NCBI GenBank assembly: GCA_013396915.1
Contig: VWZL01002229.1
Span: 1,000,973 to 1,064,972, forward strand
From: Stercorarius parasiticus
Lineage: Eukaryota > Chordata > Aves > Charadriiformes > Stercorariidae
Reading direction: 5' to 3'
Length of the DNA stretch: 64,000 bases
Within the stretch, counting starts at the first letter, position 1, and each line of letters starts with the position of its first letter. Shown here piece after piece: positions 49,901 to 61,439 of the stretch. The notes beneath the pieces were generated by a model that was not told where the DNA came from, ran no database searches, and saw nothing but the letters and a program-made list of their open reading frames with translations. Position numbers and translations under genes: made by a program.

Positions 49901-52900
49901 TGTATAAAAGCAAGCACCAAGCATGGAAGCAGGCCTTCAATATAAATATATGATCATTTTGGAAATTACATCAGACAGTGCTTTCTCCACAGATGAAACT
50001 GATTTCCTTCACCTATTCTCTAGAAACATGAAAATTCTAAGTAAGAAGACTAATTGTTATACTGAGATTTTAAGAAGAGTACCTTCTTAGGATCCTAAGC
50101 TTCCTAAATTAGGATCTTAAATTTCAGAGACTTCTGAATTAGAGAGAACTTAGATACCTCAATTTCCAACATTTCCAAATAAAAGTTCCCCAAGAGCAAT
50201 CTCAGTTACGTGCTGCAAGAAGTGTTAAAATTCAGGATCATGATGAGAGTAAAGGCAAACAGAGCTTGGGGAAAGCAACTGGAGAAGGAGGATGAAAAGA
50301 GCCATGTGCCCCTTCTGCTAGAAGTGTGTTTCACATATGCTAGTTTCTAGGGAGAAAGCACTAATCTCATATACAGAGGGACCTCAGCTGCTCCCCTCTT
50401 CATCAAAACAATTCATGTCAAAAGTTCCTCTAAGGACATTTTTTGCTAACCAGCTGTTCTCTCATTGTAGGAAGTCACCTCCCTTGCTCTTTGGCTTCCT
50501 GGACCTCCATATGAGATAGGAATAGCCTTGTGCTACTGATACCCTAACAGTGATATCACCATAAGAGAGTTGGTAAACATACTCAGAGGAATTACTGCAC
50601 ATTAGGGACCTTGGTCTATTAATCACCTGCTCAAGCAGTACGGCCTTAAGAACATTGTCTCTGCAAGAGCCAAATTTGAGTACACAAGTTACAAAGTTTT
50701 CATTTTTAACAGAGAGCACATTTTTTTCCAAGCATCATAGTATCTGTTAGAACACACATGAAACAGTGTAACAGCAGATTACAAGCCTTTTTTTCTTAAA
50801 GAACTTTTACATAACTAATCTACTGTCATAACCAATGAGAGTTACGCAATGATAGGCACAGAAGATCAGTCAAATGCACACCACCACTGAATTTTGGAAA
50901 GTGCCAGCACACATAGCAAAATATTCACCTGCACTCTTCATAATGTGCTGCTTTGCTTTCCTGTTTTAGCTACTACCCTGTTCCAGAAACATGCTGGAGT
51001 ATATCAGATACGTATTTCCATCACATGTTCAGTTCGATAACATTTTTTGACTTCGGAAAAAATTCATCAAAGAGGAGAAAATGCCAGCATTTCTCCTTTA
51101 AGTCCTATTAAAAAACTTCTGCTCATTCTTATGGCTTGTCAAGCTATCACTTAACCCTAGTAAAGAGCAACTCTGCTTATAAAAATGCTGTGTACAAAGG
51201 TCAACTTTATGTATCTTGCTGCAGTGGCAAAACGATAAACTTCTGTAAATATGAAGAATCAGGAAGAGTGCTCTGACCAAGGGTATGTATCACGCTTCAT
51301 AATGCACGCTACATTCCAATCATTTACATCTAAGCAGAGCTATCAGACTGTGGAAATCAACCATAAACAACGGCCATTTCAGTGCCTAGTTCGTTATTAT
51401 TGATAATGCTAAAGGAGGACAAACAACTTTGCACTTTCTTTATCCCACATTGCTTCTGTGAGGCCGACAGTAAGCAGAGCACATTCTCTGTATGCAGAAG
51501 GTACTGAAAGACCGGGAACTGGGGATTTTTTTAATATGCACATCCAATATCCCTGGGAAAAGTTAGCCTTGGCTTTAGATTACTTAGGCAACACGGAAAC
51601 TATTGGCTTGACTTCTGGAAAATTATATAATGATGGTCAAGCACATTTATCTTATGGAGAATCAGGAAGTTTTGCCACAAAAGGGTGAAAGTTTGATAAA
51701 TCTTGAGTTTATTTTTCTTTCCAAAAATACAATTTTGGCAGCATTTGAAATACAGGTAAATAGTAACGTTAAACCCCAAGACACCTGAACTTGCTGTAAT
51801 AATTTCACAACAGTATGCATCAGTAAAAGTTTAGATCTCAGAACTGCAATGCTGATTGGCTCTATTATTTAAAAATACATTTTATCTAGGAGCCGTGGAA
51901 CTAATCTTGACCTGATGTTAAACTGTAAACGCAGGCATGGAGCATGAACTAGGAAAATGTTTATTGTCTGTTTTCCTGTACAAGCACAAGTAAGAGCTGC
52001 TCTGCTTCCCCTTTTTCAAAAGGTCCATGCTCTGATACACCTCCCTTGCACACATCTCTGGGCAGCTTCAGCAATCACTGAAATTAATGGTCTCAAAAAT
52101 AGCTATGGAGCAATTAATATAAAATTAATGCTTTAACTGTGCGTATCTATGCCTTCAAGTGTTTTTCTTTCACATTTCAATGATTGTGTTCTGCTGTTAA
52201 ATAAATTTTGATCCATACCTTATACTAAGTTAAGATATGCATAATAGGTGTGACTTTGGGGCGCCTGCAGAGAAACTGCTTACTCACCTGCTGCCCTCTC
52301 CTCTGCCTTTTCCATTGGCTAGCCAAAGCTGTCAGCAAGTGCTTATGGAGGAAGCAAATCCCCACAGTACAATGCTGACAAAAACCATTTGTACAGAAAT
52401 ATTTTCTGACACAACTTGCAGACTAAGCACAAAGCACAACCTCACTGAACAGATCTGGTTTTGTTCATCTGAAGTCTGACTAGTTGCTCCCAAGCAGATT
52501 TCCTCAAAATGACTGTATTGTTCATTCTTGCCAATTCTATACTCATGAAGAAAGGAAGAAGACAATTGTACTGCTGGTATGCAAATACTGGGAGTGGGGG
52601 ATGGACTACGTGACCTACGTTCTTCCATGAATCAGTGCAACAGCATCCACGTGGTGTGAATGAATTAAAGATCCCAGTAATGGGTTTCTATTTCCCCAGC
52701 AATCCTAACCCAACAATCCTAAACCTAAAAACTTGTCCATATGAGGGAAGAACAATAGCCACTTTGCAATAGGTAGGGTGTAGTGAGAGGCTCTAATGCA
52801 GAAGATCTGTACTTTCCAGCATCTGCCTCTCATAGTCCATCCATATCCACTATTACTGTGGTATGTGTGTTTCACAAAATTTGGCAAAGAGGACAAGAGA

Positions 52901-54869
52901 GAGTATCCAGGCATACTGCAGCTCAGGCATCCACAGAATTATGATTTGAGCACATAAAAGGAGGTTGGACTTGAAAATGCTATTAGCCCACATCTGTTCC
53001 AGGGTAGCAGCCAGCTCAGTAAGTGCAATGGGATGTACTTCACAGTACATTATACAACTGACATAGAATAAAGGATCTTTACAACACTTTATAAGAGTTT
53101 GCAGTGGTGGTGGCAGTCTGACAGTGTTAAGGCTCAGAACAGTGAAAGAACATAGTGGGAATTCATGCCTGTTGCAGAGGAAGAACAGTTGGTATCCTAT
53201 GTCACAAAAGAGATGTCCCAAGATTCACATGTATCTGACAGAATCAAGTTCAGTCTGAGAGTTTTTACTTCACGTATACTCATAGTATCTGAATGGATGC
53301 CAACAGCCACTGCCAAAATCTAGTCCAACTTCCAACAGCACAGAGAACAGAATGGTAGACTTGGGTTTTGCTCCTTGTTTTCTTCTGTATCATTTCTGTG
53401 TTTTAGTGTAGTACCAATCACAAGGCTTTTTGTTTCTTCTCCATTTGAAGAGAGACTAAAAAGACATCCATATTTCAGCATCTGAACTCTAAGGCTCTCT
53501 GAGTTTCTGTCTCTCCCACTACTGGGAGTGAGGGCGAGCAGAATTCAGATGTCTGCACCACTTCAGCTGGACACCCAGCAAGGCATAGTATCAGATTAGA
53601 AACAAAGTCCAAACTCTAGAGGACACAGACACAAAGGTTGTGTGCCAGCATTTAAACAGGGAGGTGAGAACCTGTCAGCAAGACCCTGGAACAGAAATTA
53701 GGCACACAGTAAAGGGGCACAAAGATAAATTTGTAGACCTGGGGGTTGACAGCACTGAATGCAGTCTGGCAGAGCAGCTGGAGGATGGCAAAAATAATAC
53801 GCAGCATAGCTAGTCATACAAAGAGCAGAAGGCAGTAAACTTATGTAAAGGTAATACATTAAAAATAATAAGCAATATTATTGTTTTATCTAGCATAAGG
53901 AAAAACTATACAATAATTTTCATCCTTTATTCCATACAAAGGAATTAATAATACATAATACAGTTAGGGGGTTTTCCATTATGCACCTACAAAGGTTAAA
54001 ACTGCATGAACCCTCATAATCCCAAAATGAAATCTCAGGCAGATCTCAATCTGTTGTAGTCACAAAGATGCTGTCATTTTGTACATTATGGTCTTTAAAA
54101 AGAAGTTTTGCAGACCAGGTCATACAGCCTTTCAGACATGTACTGATCCAACTAATGTACTCTCTCTGTTCAACACTGCAGTACTTCAAACATTTCTATG
54201 GATTCTCAAGATAACTTTAAAGAATTCACTGACAGTGATTAACTTCTAATGTCCAGAACAGCATGTTACAGCAACAAAAGCTTGTTTTTTGTAGATACTT
54301 ATTACATTACCAAATGCATTTAACTGGGGAATTTTTCCACACAGAGATTTTTTTTTCCTGTACCTTTAAATACAGAATATGCATTTGGACTGTAAATTGT
54401 ATATGATCCCATTCCACAGCTTAGTAGTAACTGAAGAGATATGAATGTAAGCATATTTATTAAAATACTTAACAAAAAGTCTGTGTTCTCAGAATGTATG
54501 ATTTATCAGTGGGCCTCACTGTCGCAAAGTATAATTGAGACCAGGGCACATAAGAGTTTAAAATAAAAACAAAAATCAGAAACCACAAATATGTACCTTG
54601 TACACTGCACAATTCCAGGACCATGTATGGTTTTATTTTACTAATACTAATCAGGAAATTGCTTTGATAGGTGAATTATTAGACACTTGTTTGTTAGAAG
54701 ATTTCTTAAGACTTCCCTGGGGACAAGAGTCTTGACAAAGCACATACCAAATAGGTGCCTCATACTGCAAGTGTTTCTTGATTCTTCCCTTAAATACAAT
54801 GTGCTTTTTTGCTTTTACTAATTTTATTGAAAATAAAACTAATATATACTTCTAAAATTAGATACTTAC
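40934..54869 (-). other. ZDHHC21: ZDHHC21 intron, 13.9 kb
   Basis: Intron between the helix-4 exon and the 44 bp exon, starting GTAAGTATC and ending CAACAG on the minus strand. It is AT-rich and has no recognisable gene. It contains simple tracts: C/T-rich CTTC-type repeats near 43498-43527, an A-run near 49670-49684, and a perfect 11 bp-stem inverted repeat at 49426-49450. A more GC-rich stretch at about 42060-42800 holds open frames of up to 140 codons on the minus strand with no recognisable domain. No intact mobile element was recognised. Confidence 0.9.
49426..49450. repeat. perfect 11 bp-stem hairpin
   Basis: ACAGTTCCATT and AATGGAACTGT are perfect inverted copies separated by AAA, inside the large ZDHHC21 intron. 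Without longer flanking complementarity it is too short to be a microRNA precursor. Confidence 0.85.
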
Positions 54870-54986
54870 AGTGAAAATACCCATTAGCTGAGTGTAAAAG
54901 AGTCCACTTATTCCACCTAATATTATGAGACCCATGAAGGCAGATATTCTTAGGAGAGCAAGTTCATGTCTAAATACAAAAACATC
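54870..54986 (-). CDS. ZDHHC21: ZDHHC21 exon encoding transmembrane helix 4 region
   Basis: A 117-base minus-strand exon of exactly 39 codons (phase 0 at both ends), with acceptor TTGTTCTAG and donor GTAAGTATC. The product begins DVFVFRHELALLRISAFMG and ends YTQLMGIFT. The first part is the short cytosolic loop DxFVFRHELA; the hydrophobic run from about ISAFMGLIILGG to GLFYTQLMG is the fourth membrane span. It aligns throughout with mammalian ZDHHC21, with conservative changes inside the helix. The exon should be preceded by one carrying helix 3 (ending near KKRNL) and the DHHC cysteine-rich domain. No such exon is visible up to base 64000, so the gene is cut by the window edge. About 60 percent of the protein lies outside. 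Confidence 0.96.
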
Positions 54987-57900
54987 CTAGAACAAGACAG
55001 AAAGAAGAGAGACTTTAGCACTTAGAAATTAATTTAAGTCTTTGAATCAAGTGGAAACACTAGATTAAGAGCTGTTCATGAAGACTTACAGCTAAAGGCA
55101 AATACTGGATTTTTGAGCTACGTTCCAAATCACTGATACATTTATGTACTAAAATTATAAACCAATAATCTTCTATTTATACATGTAAGCAGTTGCGGTT
55201 TTTTGCCAGACTGTTAAAAAAACTCATTCAGATATTTGGGTTTGGGAATAGATCAAGCTCAAATGGGTTATTCCTGAATCTTCCATCTCAAACCGTGCCA
55301 AATTACTACACACAAGCTCCAAAGCGTAAGAAACTAATTCTGTTAAACAGTCTGATTTATAAAACTCCTGCACCTCAACTCCTAGCCACAGCAATTTAAT
55401 TTTAACAACACCTCTTTTGTAATAAAAATAACAGCATTCCTAGCTTGACTCTTGAAGATGGTACCTACAAAATCCAAACCTCCATATTGGATTGGTCTCA
55501 CTGTAATGCTGTCTATTATCCAACATAAATTTATCTTCATCTTTTGAATTTGGGCCTAAAGTAGATTATATGGATATGGGTGCACAACCAAGTTGCGTCG
55601 GGGTACAGGAGGATATGAATTTACTTTATCAGCTGCTCTGGAAACCCTGCTTTCACCCAGCAGAAAATATTAAAAGTGTAAGAGAGTTTGATAGATCTTT
55701 TTCAAAGGATAAAACACCTTATTTTTATCACAGGAAAACATTTGTACATGGCAGTTACTGTAGATGTACTGCAAGTTCACACCCCATCTTACCCTTTGAT
55801 AATGAGTTAACACACCCATTCTCTTGTTTATAAGTTACGATTATGTTCTCAAGGCTGTCTTTTGAATGTACACATCTGTTTTTCCACTTAGAAAAGCCAG
55901 ATCACAGCAGGAAACTATTAAAACCTTTCAAGTAAACTTTAAATTACAACCAGAACATAAAAGTGAACCGAATGAAAAAAAAAAAAAACCAAAACAAAAC
56001 ACCAAAAAAAAAACCAACCACTGCTTTTGATCTTTCCTTCTTTACATTCAACCAGTAGGAGTTAAGGTAGATGAATTCTTAGATTCAGGAATAGTGGGTT
56101 TTAATTAAACAGATAATAGTTAAAGCAAATCTTATTTAGTAAAGAAGTCTGATTTTAGATTTATATTATCTCCATGAAGGTTCAAAATATAAACCAGGAA
56201 AGAAGTTTATACTGGCTACTAAACATGTGAAGAAAGTCAGTATTTAATGAACAAGAAGAAATCACTAGTTAACCAGCTAAAACAAAAAGCAAACCCCACC
56301 AGTCTTGTCTGGACTGGCAAGCAAGCTCTTGTTAGTACTGGCCTTTCTTGCTGCTGTAGAAAATACATGCTTCATTTTCATTTTTTTTTTAAACTCTTCT
56401 TACTCAGTTAACGAGTTAATTCAAAGTTAAATCAACTCAAAATAAAAGCATTCATATTAATCTTTATTCCCCTTTCCACCAGCCCATCAAAGCTTTAAAG
56501 AAAAGCAAGGTAAGACACAAGTTCTACTAGCTGTAAAATAGTTTCTCTTCATATCTTCATAAGTATGTTGTTTTATTATATCAGAAATGTTTTAACATAT
56601 TCAAACTCAACTTGACAGAAAACAGTGAAATGTAAGAGTGCCAACAGTGAAGTCACATTCTGGATCTAGCATCACACTCCTCCGTTAGAAAAAAGTTTAT
56701 AATACAGCTCTTGGCATCCCACACACACTCTAACTAGAAGAGTTCCTTCTCTTGAGCATCATATTCAGCAGGAAAAAGAGACATCGCCCAACACATAACA
56801 ACAGAAAATCCTATTGTAAAGAAGGCAGGTTGCATTTTGCATTTGACCCTTTTAACCAATGTTAAAACTAGAGGTACAGAAAGGGAAGGACCTTTTGTAC
56901 TGAAGTGAAGACCCAGGAATACTATATCTTTCCTTCCTTCCTTCCTTCTTAAAAGGCATAAGCATCTACTGCAAAAGACTGGGGGTTGCTGAATTACTCA
57001 TGAGAAGAGGTGACATTACCAATGTTTTTTCCAGCCATTACACAGCCCTGGGGGAATCAAAGTCTCTGAGGCAATGATGACCTGGAAATCAATACTGGGC
57101 CTTCACCTAGCAAAGGTGTCCAGAGAGAACAGCATTTTTCTACAGAAAACCAAAGTGTGTGCAGGCATAGAGTCTTTTGGTAATCAGACCTTAATAACAG
57201 AGCTACTTCCACAATCCTACACTGAAATAGAAACATGTGACTCCATGAAAATATAAGAAAAGACCATTTAAAAAAATCCAATAATTTAGGATGTTGCTGC
57301 TTTACATAAAACCTCAACACAATTCTTTCTCAGAACTAACAAAAACAATTTTTCCCAGCTAAGAAAACCAATCAAACTATAACATATCAACCCTCAAGAC
57401 TAGTCAATAATTAATCAATCCCTCTTTCAATGTTATTTTGAACAGATCCTCCTCTTCAAATACCATTTAGGACTCACCAATCCCAGTGCAGTGTAAGTAC
57501 TGACACAGCCTGCTCCCCCACAGCCTCCAAAATCACACTATCTGTGCTAAGACAAAGAACCAGACAGCCTGAGCCACAAAGCATAAGCACACGTGAGGTA
57601 ACATCACCAATAGATGAACTCTCTCTCATGGCACAATAGGGTTTTGTCCCATAGCAGCTTTTTTCCACATTGGGACAGGCTGACATACCTGGCCTTAGCA
57701 CAGATGTTAAATGCAGAGTTTTAACAATGCCAGAGCTGCCCTTCAGGTAGCCCCTTTCTCCTCCGTCAACAACACAGCCTAACGGCTCTGTCAAAACTTC
57801 AGTTCACATGTATTGCTGCCATCATCTTTCTACTTAGCATTTCTAACACTGCTCAGATGCACCCTCCCCCTGGACGGTTGCCTGTTCTAAAGGTTTTTAA

Positions 57901-60792
57901 GTTCCCTTCAGCCGCTATTTCTACCCATCCAGTCAAAATGCAAGGATTCTTGGCAACTTATAAAAATGGATAGAAATGTATAAAATAGAAATTGTCACAG
58001 AATAAGAAACAAAGTGCAGGCCCGTAGGATTACCTTGAGGAATGGATTACAAACCATGAACTCTGGCATCTTTATCTAAATAGGCGATACTAAAACATTC
58101 CACAGAAAGACAGTATCCATGACAGATTCACATGACACTTCCCCAAGCCCACTGCAGAACACATGCCATGTTCTTCATTTGTGAGCATCGACTGTTATGG
58201 ATGATCCCTATGATGAATGCTACCATCGACTAGAAAAACAGCTATTATAGCTTTATGCTATCACACAGGAGAGAGGTTAAAAACAATGATGGGTCCAGCT
58301 CAAAACCACATTCAATGATACGACCACTGCTTCCAAATTCAACTTTCTGAAAACAAAAAAAAAGTATGAAAACGTTTAATGGGTCCCTGCCATTTGCAGT
58401 ACTGGGTTATTATTTTCAAGGGTTTACAGTATTCCTTTAAAAACAGCACACTCTGTACAGAGGACAGAGCTTTCAAGAGGACCAGCACAGGACTATTGTA
58501 TGTTACAGAAGAGACAAAGTGAAAAACAATCTTCATAAATTTTCATTTACAATGTAAGATTTGTTTATTCAGTCTTGATTCTTTATTGAAATATGATATA
58601 CACAGACATTTATACACTAACAAAATACATAAAGATAATTCATCTTTCTCTTGGGGAAGGGACACCTCATGTAACACATGCTAACCTGCTTGTCTATTCT
58701 CAGTTGCAAATGCCCAGGATGTCTGTCCCAGTCTGGTGATGCAGTCTATCAACTCGGCTATCATAAAAACAGTGCAGAATACAGAACAAAGCCAGGCTGT
58801 CGGATTCAAAGAAGCAAAACAAAAAATACAGACTGCAGGTTTTGCAGGATGAAAGAGGAAGGAGAAGTACAAGACAGAAAATTCACTCATGTTAAAAAAA
58901 AAAGGAAATTAATTCACAGAACACAAGCTGCATTCTAATAAGCCCTTTAGTAGAGATATTTGTTATTAATAACAACTGATGTTTATGTAAAGAACTTCTT
59001 GATTCAGGACTATTTCAGGTCTACTAAATGAGTAATACAGGAGGAGAGCAGGGTTAGGTCAGTTTTGCAGAACACTGAGAAGGAAAATTTTGATGTATTT
59101 TCGTTTTTCTGAAAACTCTCACATCCTGTAGGTCATTTCATGACCTTAAGAGAAAAGGTTCCCTTTAGATTCTCTTTACAGTATAAATGGACTTTGGATG
59201 ATACATATTTCCAGATTTTAATTAATATTAATACATAATATTGAAATAATTAGCACTGTAAACAATCTTCTCAAAAAGTCTAATGAATATTTCCCAACAC
59301 CTTTAATTTGGAACTGGGAAGGTTGAGTCCCAGACAGAGCAGACTGATATTGCCACAAAACTTAGTCCATGATGTTCCTCCCCTTCAACCCTTCAATCCC
59401 TCAGAACACTTCAAAAATCAGATAAGTAACAATATTTTCATAATATACAATAGATAACTGCAGAACTAGGAACAAAATAAAACTGAACCAGAGCAAAGGG
59501 GGTTAGCTTTTTGTATGTCAGTGTTTTTTGCTATGACAATCATTCTAGCAACACTTCTAGCAAATAGAATGTATCAGCAAAATTTCTTTTGCAGGAAAGA
59601 TTAAGAGCCTTCTATGAATCAGGTAAAATATACTGCCAAAGCATTTATTTTTGCTTCTATTTGAACAGCCGTGTCTAGAATCTGTGCCAGCACAGCCATG
59701 TAGAGAGCAACTATTTAGTTACTAGAAGACTAGTATTCTTCTCATCTTACTATCCACAAGATCAAATACTTCCTAAAAGATACAGCAGTCCTGATCTTGA
59801 TGTTTTTTAATGAAGATGCAAAATTAAGGACATTCCAGTCTTAGCCTCTAAAAATTACCAAAGCTAGCAGAAGAACTCATATGCTGTTTTATTCAAAATA
59901 CCTGTTTTTCTTCTGCTAGGTTCTCACATAGACAATTTAATCACCACTTCCTTCATTTCTAGCAGTAATTGTACTCCTCCTGCTGGACAAACAGTAGCAA
60001 TAACCAATTTCTGACTGTATCAATTACAAGAGCCAAGAATACTATGAAGCAATACTCTGTTATAAGACCTGAAGCTGAAAGATTGTATCTCTATTGAAAT
60101 GGCTTCCTCCATTAGCTTTATAGCTATCGCCCTTACCTTAGTATACTTAATTAAAAATGTTTGGGTTTTTCTTACTTAACCCTTTAAAATATAAGAGCTT
60201 TAAAAAAAAAATTTTTTTTTCAGTCAAAAGAAAATACTAACATGCATACAATGATCATATTTTCATAGTGCTTTTAACAGTGTGATAAAATGATTATTTC
60301 ACAACAGCATGAAAAGCAATTTTAATTCTACAGCTTCTGTGTTATATACTATTTTATATCCAAAGAATAAAAACTAAGATGAAGGCACACTGCCAAAAAA
60401 TTCACAAGTATTTTTAATGAGCAAGAAGTAAGCTAATTCCAGATGGCCATTTAGAAAAAATTATCCAGTTTTCTGAATCTGTGCTAAACACTAGCTCCTG
60501 TCAATTCAGAAAACGTAAGCTCTTGGTTACAGCCAAAATTTTGACAAAGAATAGCGCTTCTGTGAAAGGTAAAAGGTACTGCAGCCTCTGGAATGCTGTG
60601 GTACTTCAGCTTTAATCAATATACAAAGACTAAAAGAATCTTGCACAATGCTTTCCTAAAAAACTAATAGTAAGCAAATCTTCTTACTGGTCCTGTCAAA
60701 ATTACATAATTCTGACAAATTATTCTGCAGCACAAAGTTATATGGCATCATTTTTAAAAAATCAGCTGAATGGGGCTCTGATGTCATCTTCC

Positions 60793-60868
60793 AGGCAGAT
60801 ATATTCCAGGTAGATGAAAAGCTGCACATGAGGCAGATATATTCCAGGTGGATGAAAAGCTGCACATG
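60793..60868 (+). repeat. 38 bp tandem duplication at the CR1 5' junction
   Basis: Two adjacent copies (60793-60830 and 60831-60868) starting AGGCAGATATATTCCAGG and ending AAGCTGCACATG, differing at one base. The second half of the unit is CR1 sequence and the first half appears to be flanking or more 5' sequence. The duplication therefore spans or adjoins the insertion junction and arose after, or during, the insertion. Confidence 0.9.
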
Positions 60869-61439
60869 ATTGACAACATGCACCCACAGAAAGCTGAACG
60901 CATCCTGGGCTGCATCAAAAGAAGCATGGCCAGCAGGTCAAGGGAGGCAATTCTGCCCCTCTACTGCTATCTAGAGAAACCCCACCTGAAGTACTGTGTC
61001 CAGCTCTGGAGTCCTCAGCACAGGAAAGACATGGATCTGTTGGAGGTGGTCCAGAGAAGGGCCACAAAAATGAGCAGCGGGCTGCAGCACCTCTCCTGTG
61101 AGGACAGGTTGAGAGAGAGTTGGCTTTAGGGAGAAGGCTCCAGGGAGACCTTTTTGCAGCCTTTCAGTACTTAAACAGGCCTTGTAAGAAAGATGGGGAA
61201 AGAGGGTAGATTTAGACTGATATAAGGAAGAAGTTTTTTACAATGAAGATGGTGAAACACTGGCACAGGTTGCCCAGAGAGGTGGTAGATGCACCATCCC
61301 AGGAAACATTCAAGGTCAGGTTGAACGGGGCTCTGAGCAACCTGATCTAGTGGAAGATGACCCTGCTCATTGCAGGGGGGTTGGACTAGATGACCTTTTA
61401 AAGTCCCTTCCAACCCAAATTGTTCTATGATTCTATGAT
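60806..61439 (+). mobile_element. CR1 LINE, 5'-truncated copy 2 with internal loss and 5' duplication
   Basis: Second CR1 3' fragment in plus orientation, lying antisense within a ZDHHC21 intron. It starts further 5' than copy 1: GATGAAAAGCTGCACATG, then GCATCCTGGGCTGCATCAAA, then the RT relic [20 protein letters not shown] and VQRRATKM. It ends in TTCTATGATTCTATGATA. Compared with copy 1 it lacks about 60-70 bases in the middle (the stretch equivalent to GGACTCTTTATCTGGGAGTG and the following TAGTGATAGG, near 61199-61203) and has a shorter junction near 61120-61135. Its first bases are part of a 38 bp tandem duplication. It is non-coding now. Confidence 0.95.

Noticed and set aside
57474..57794. 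106-codon minus-strand frame in the ZDHHC21 upstream intron.
   Set aside because: Does not match any ZDHHC21 exon or known domain; likely chance.
58681..58890. Cys- and Phe-rich minus-strand frame considered as the missing DHHC exon.
   Set aside because: Lacks the HHCPW block and the cysteine spacing of a DHHC domain.
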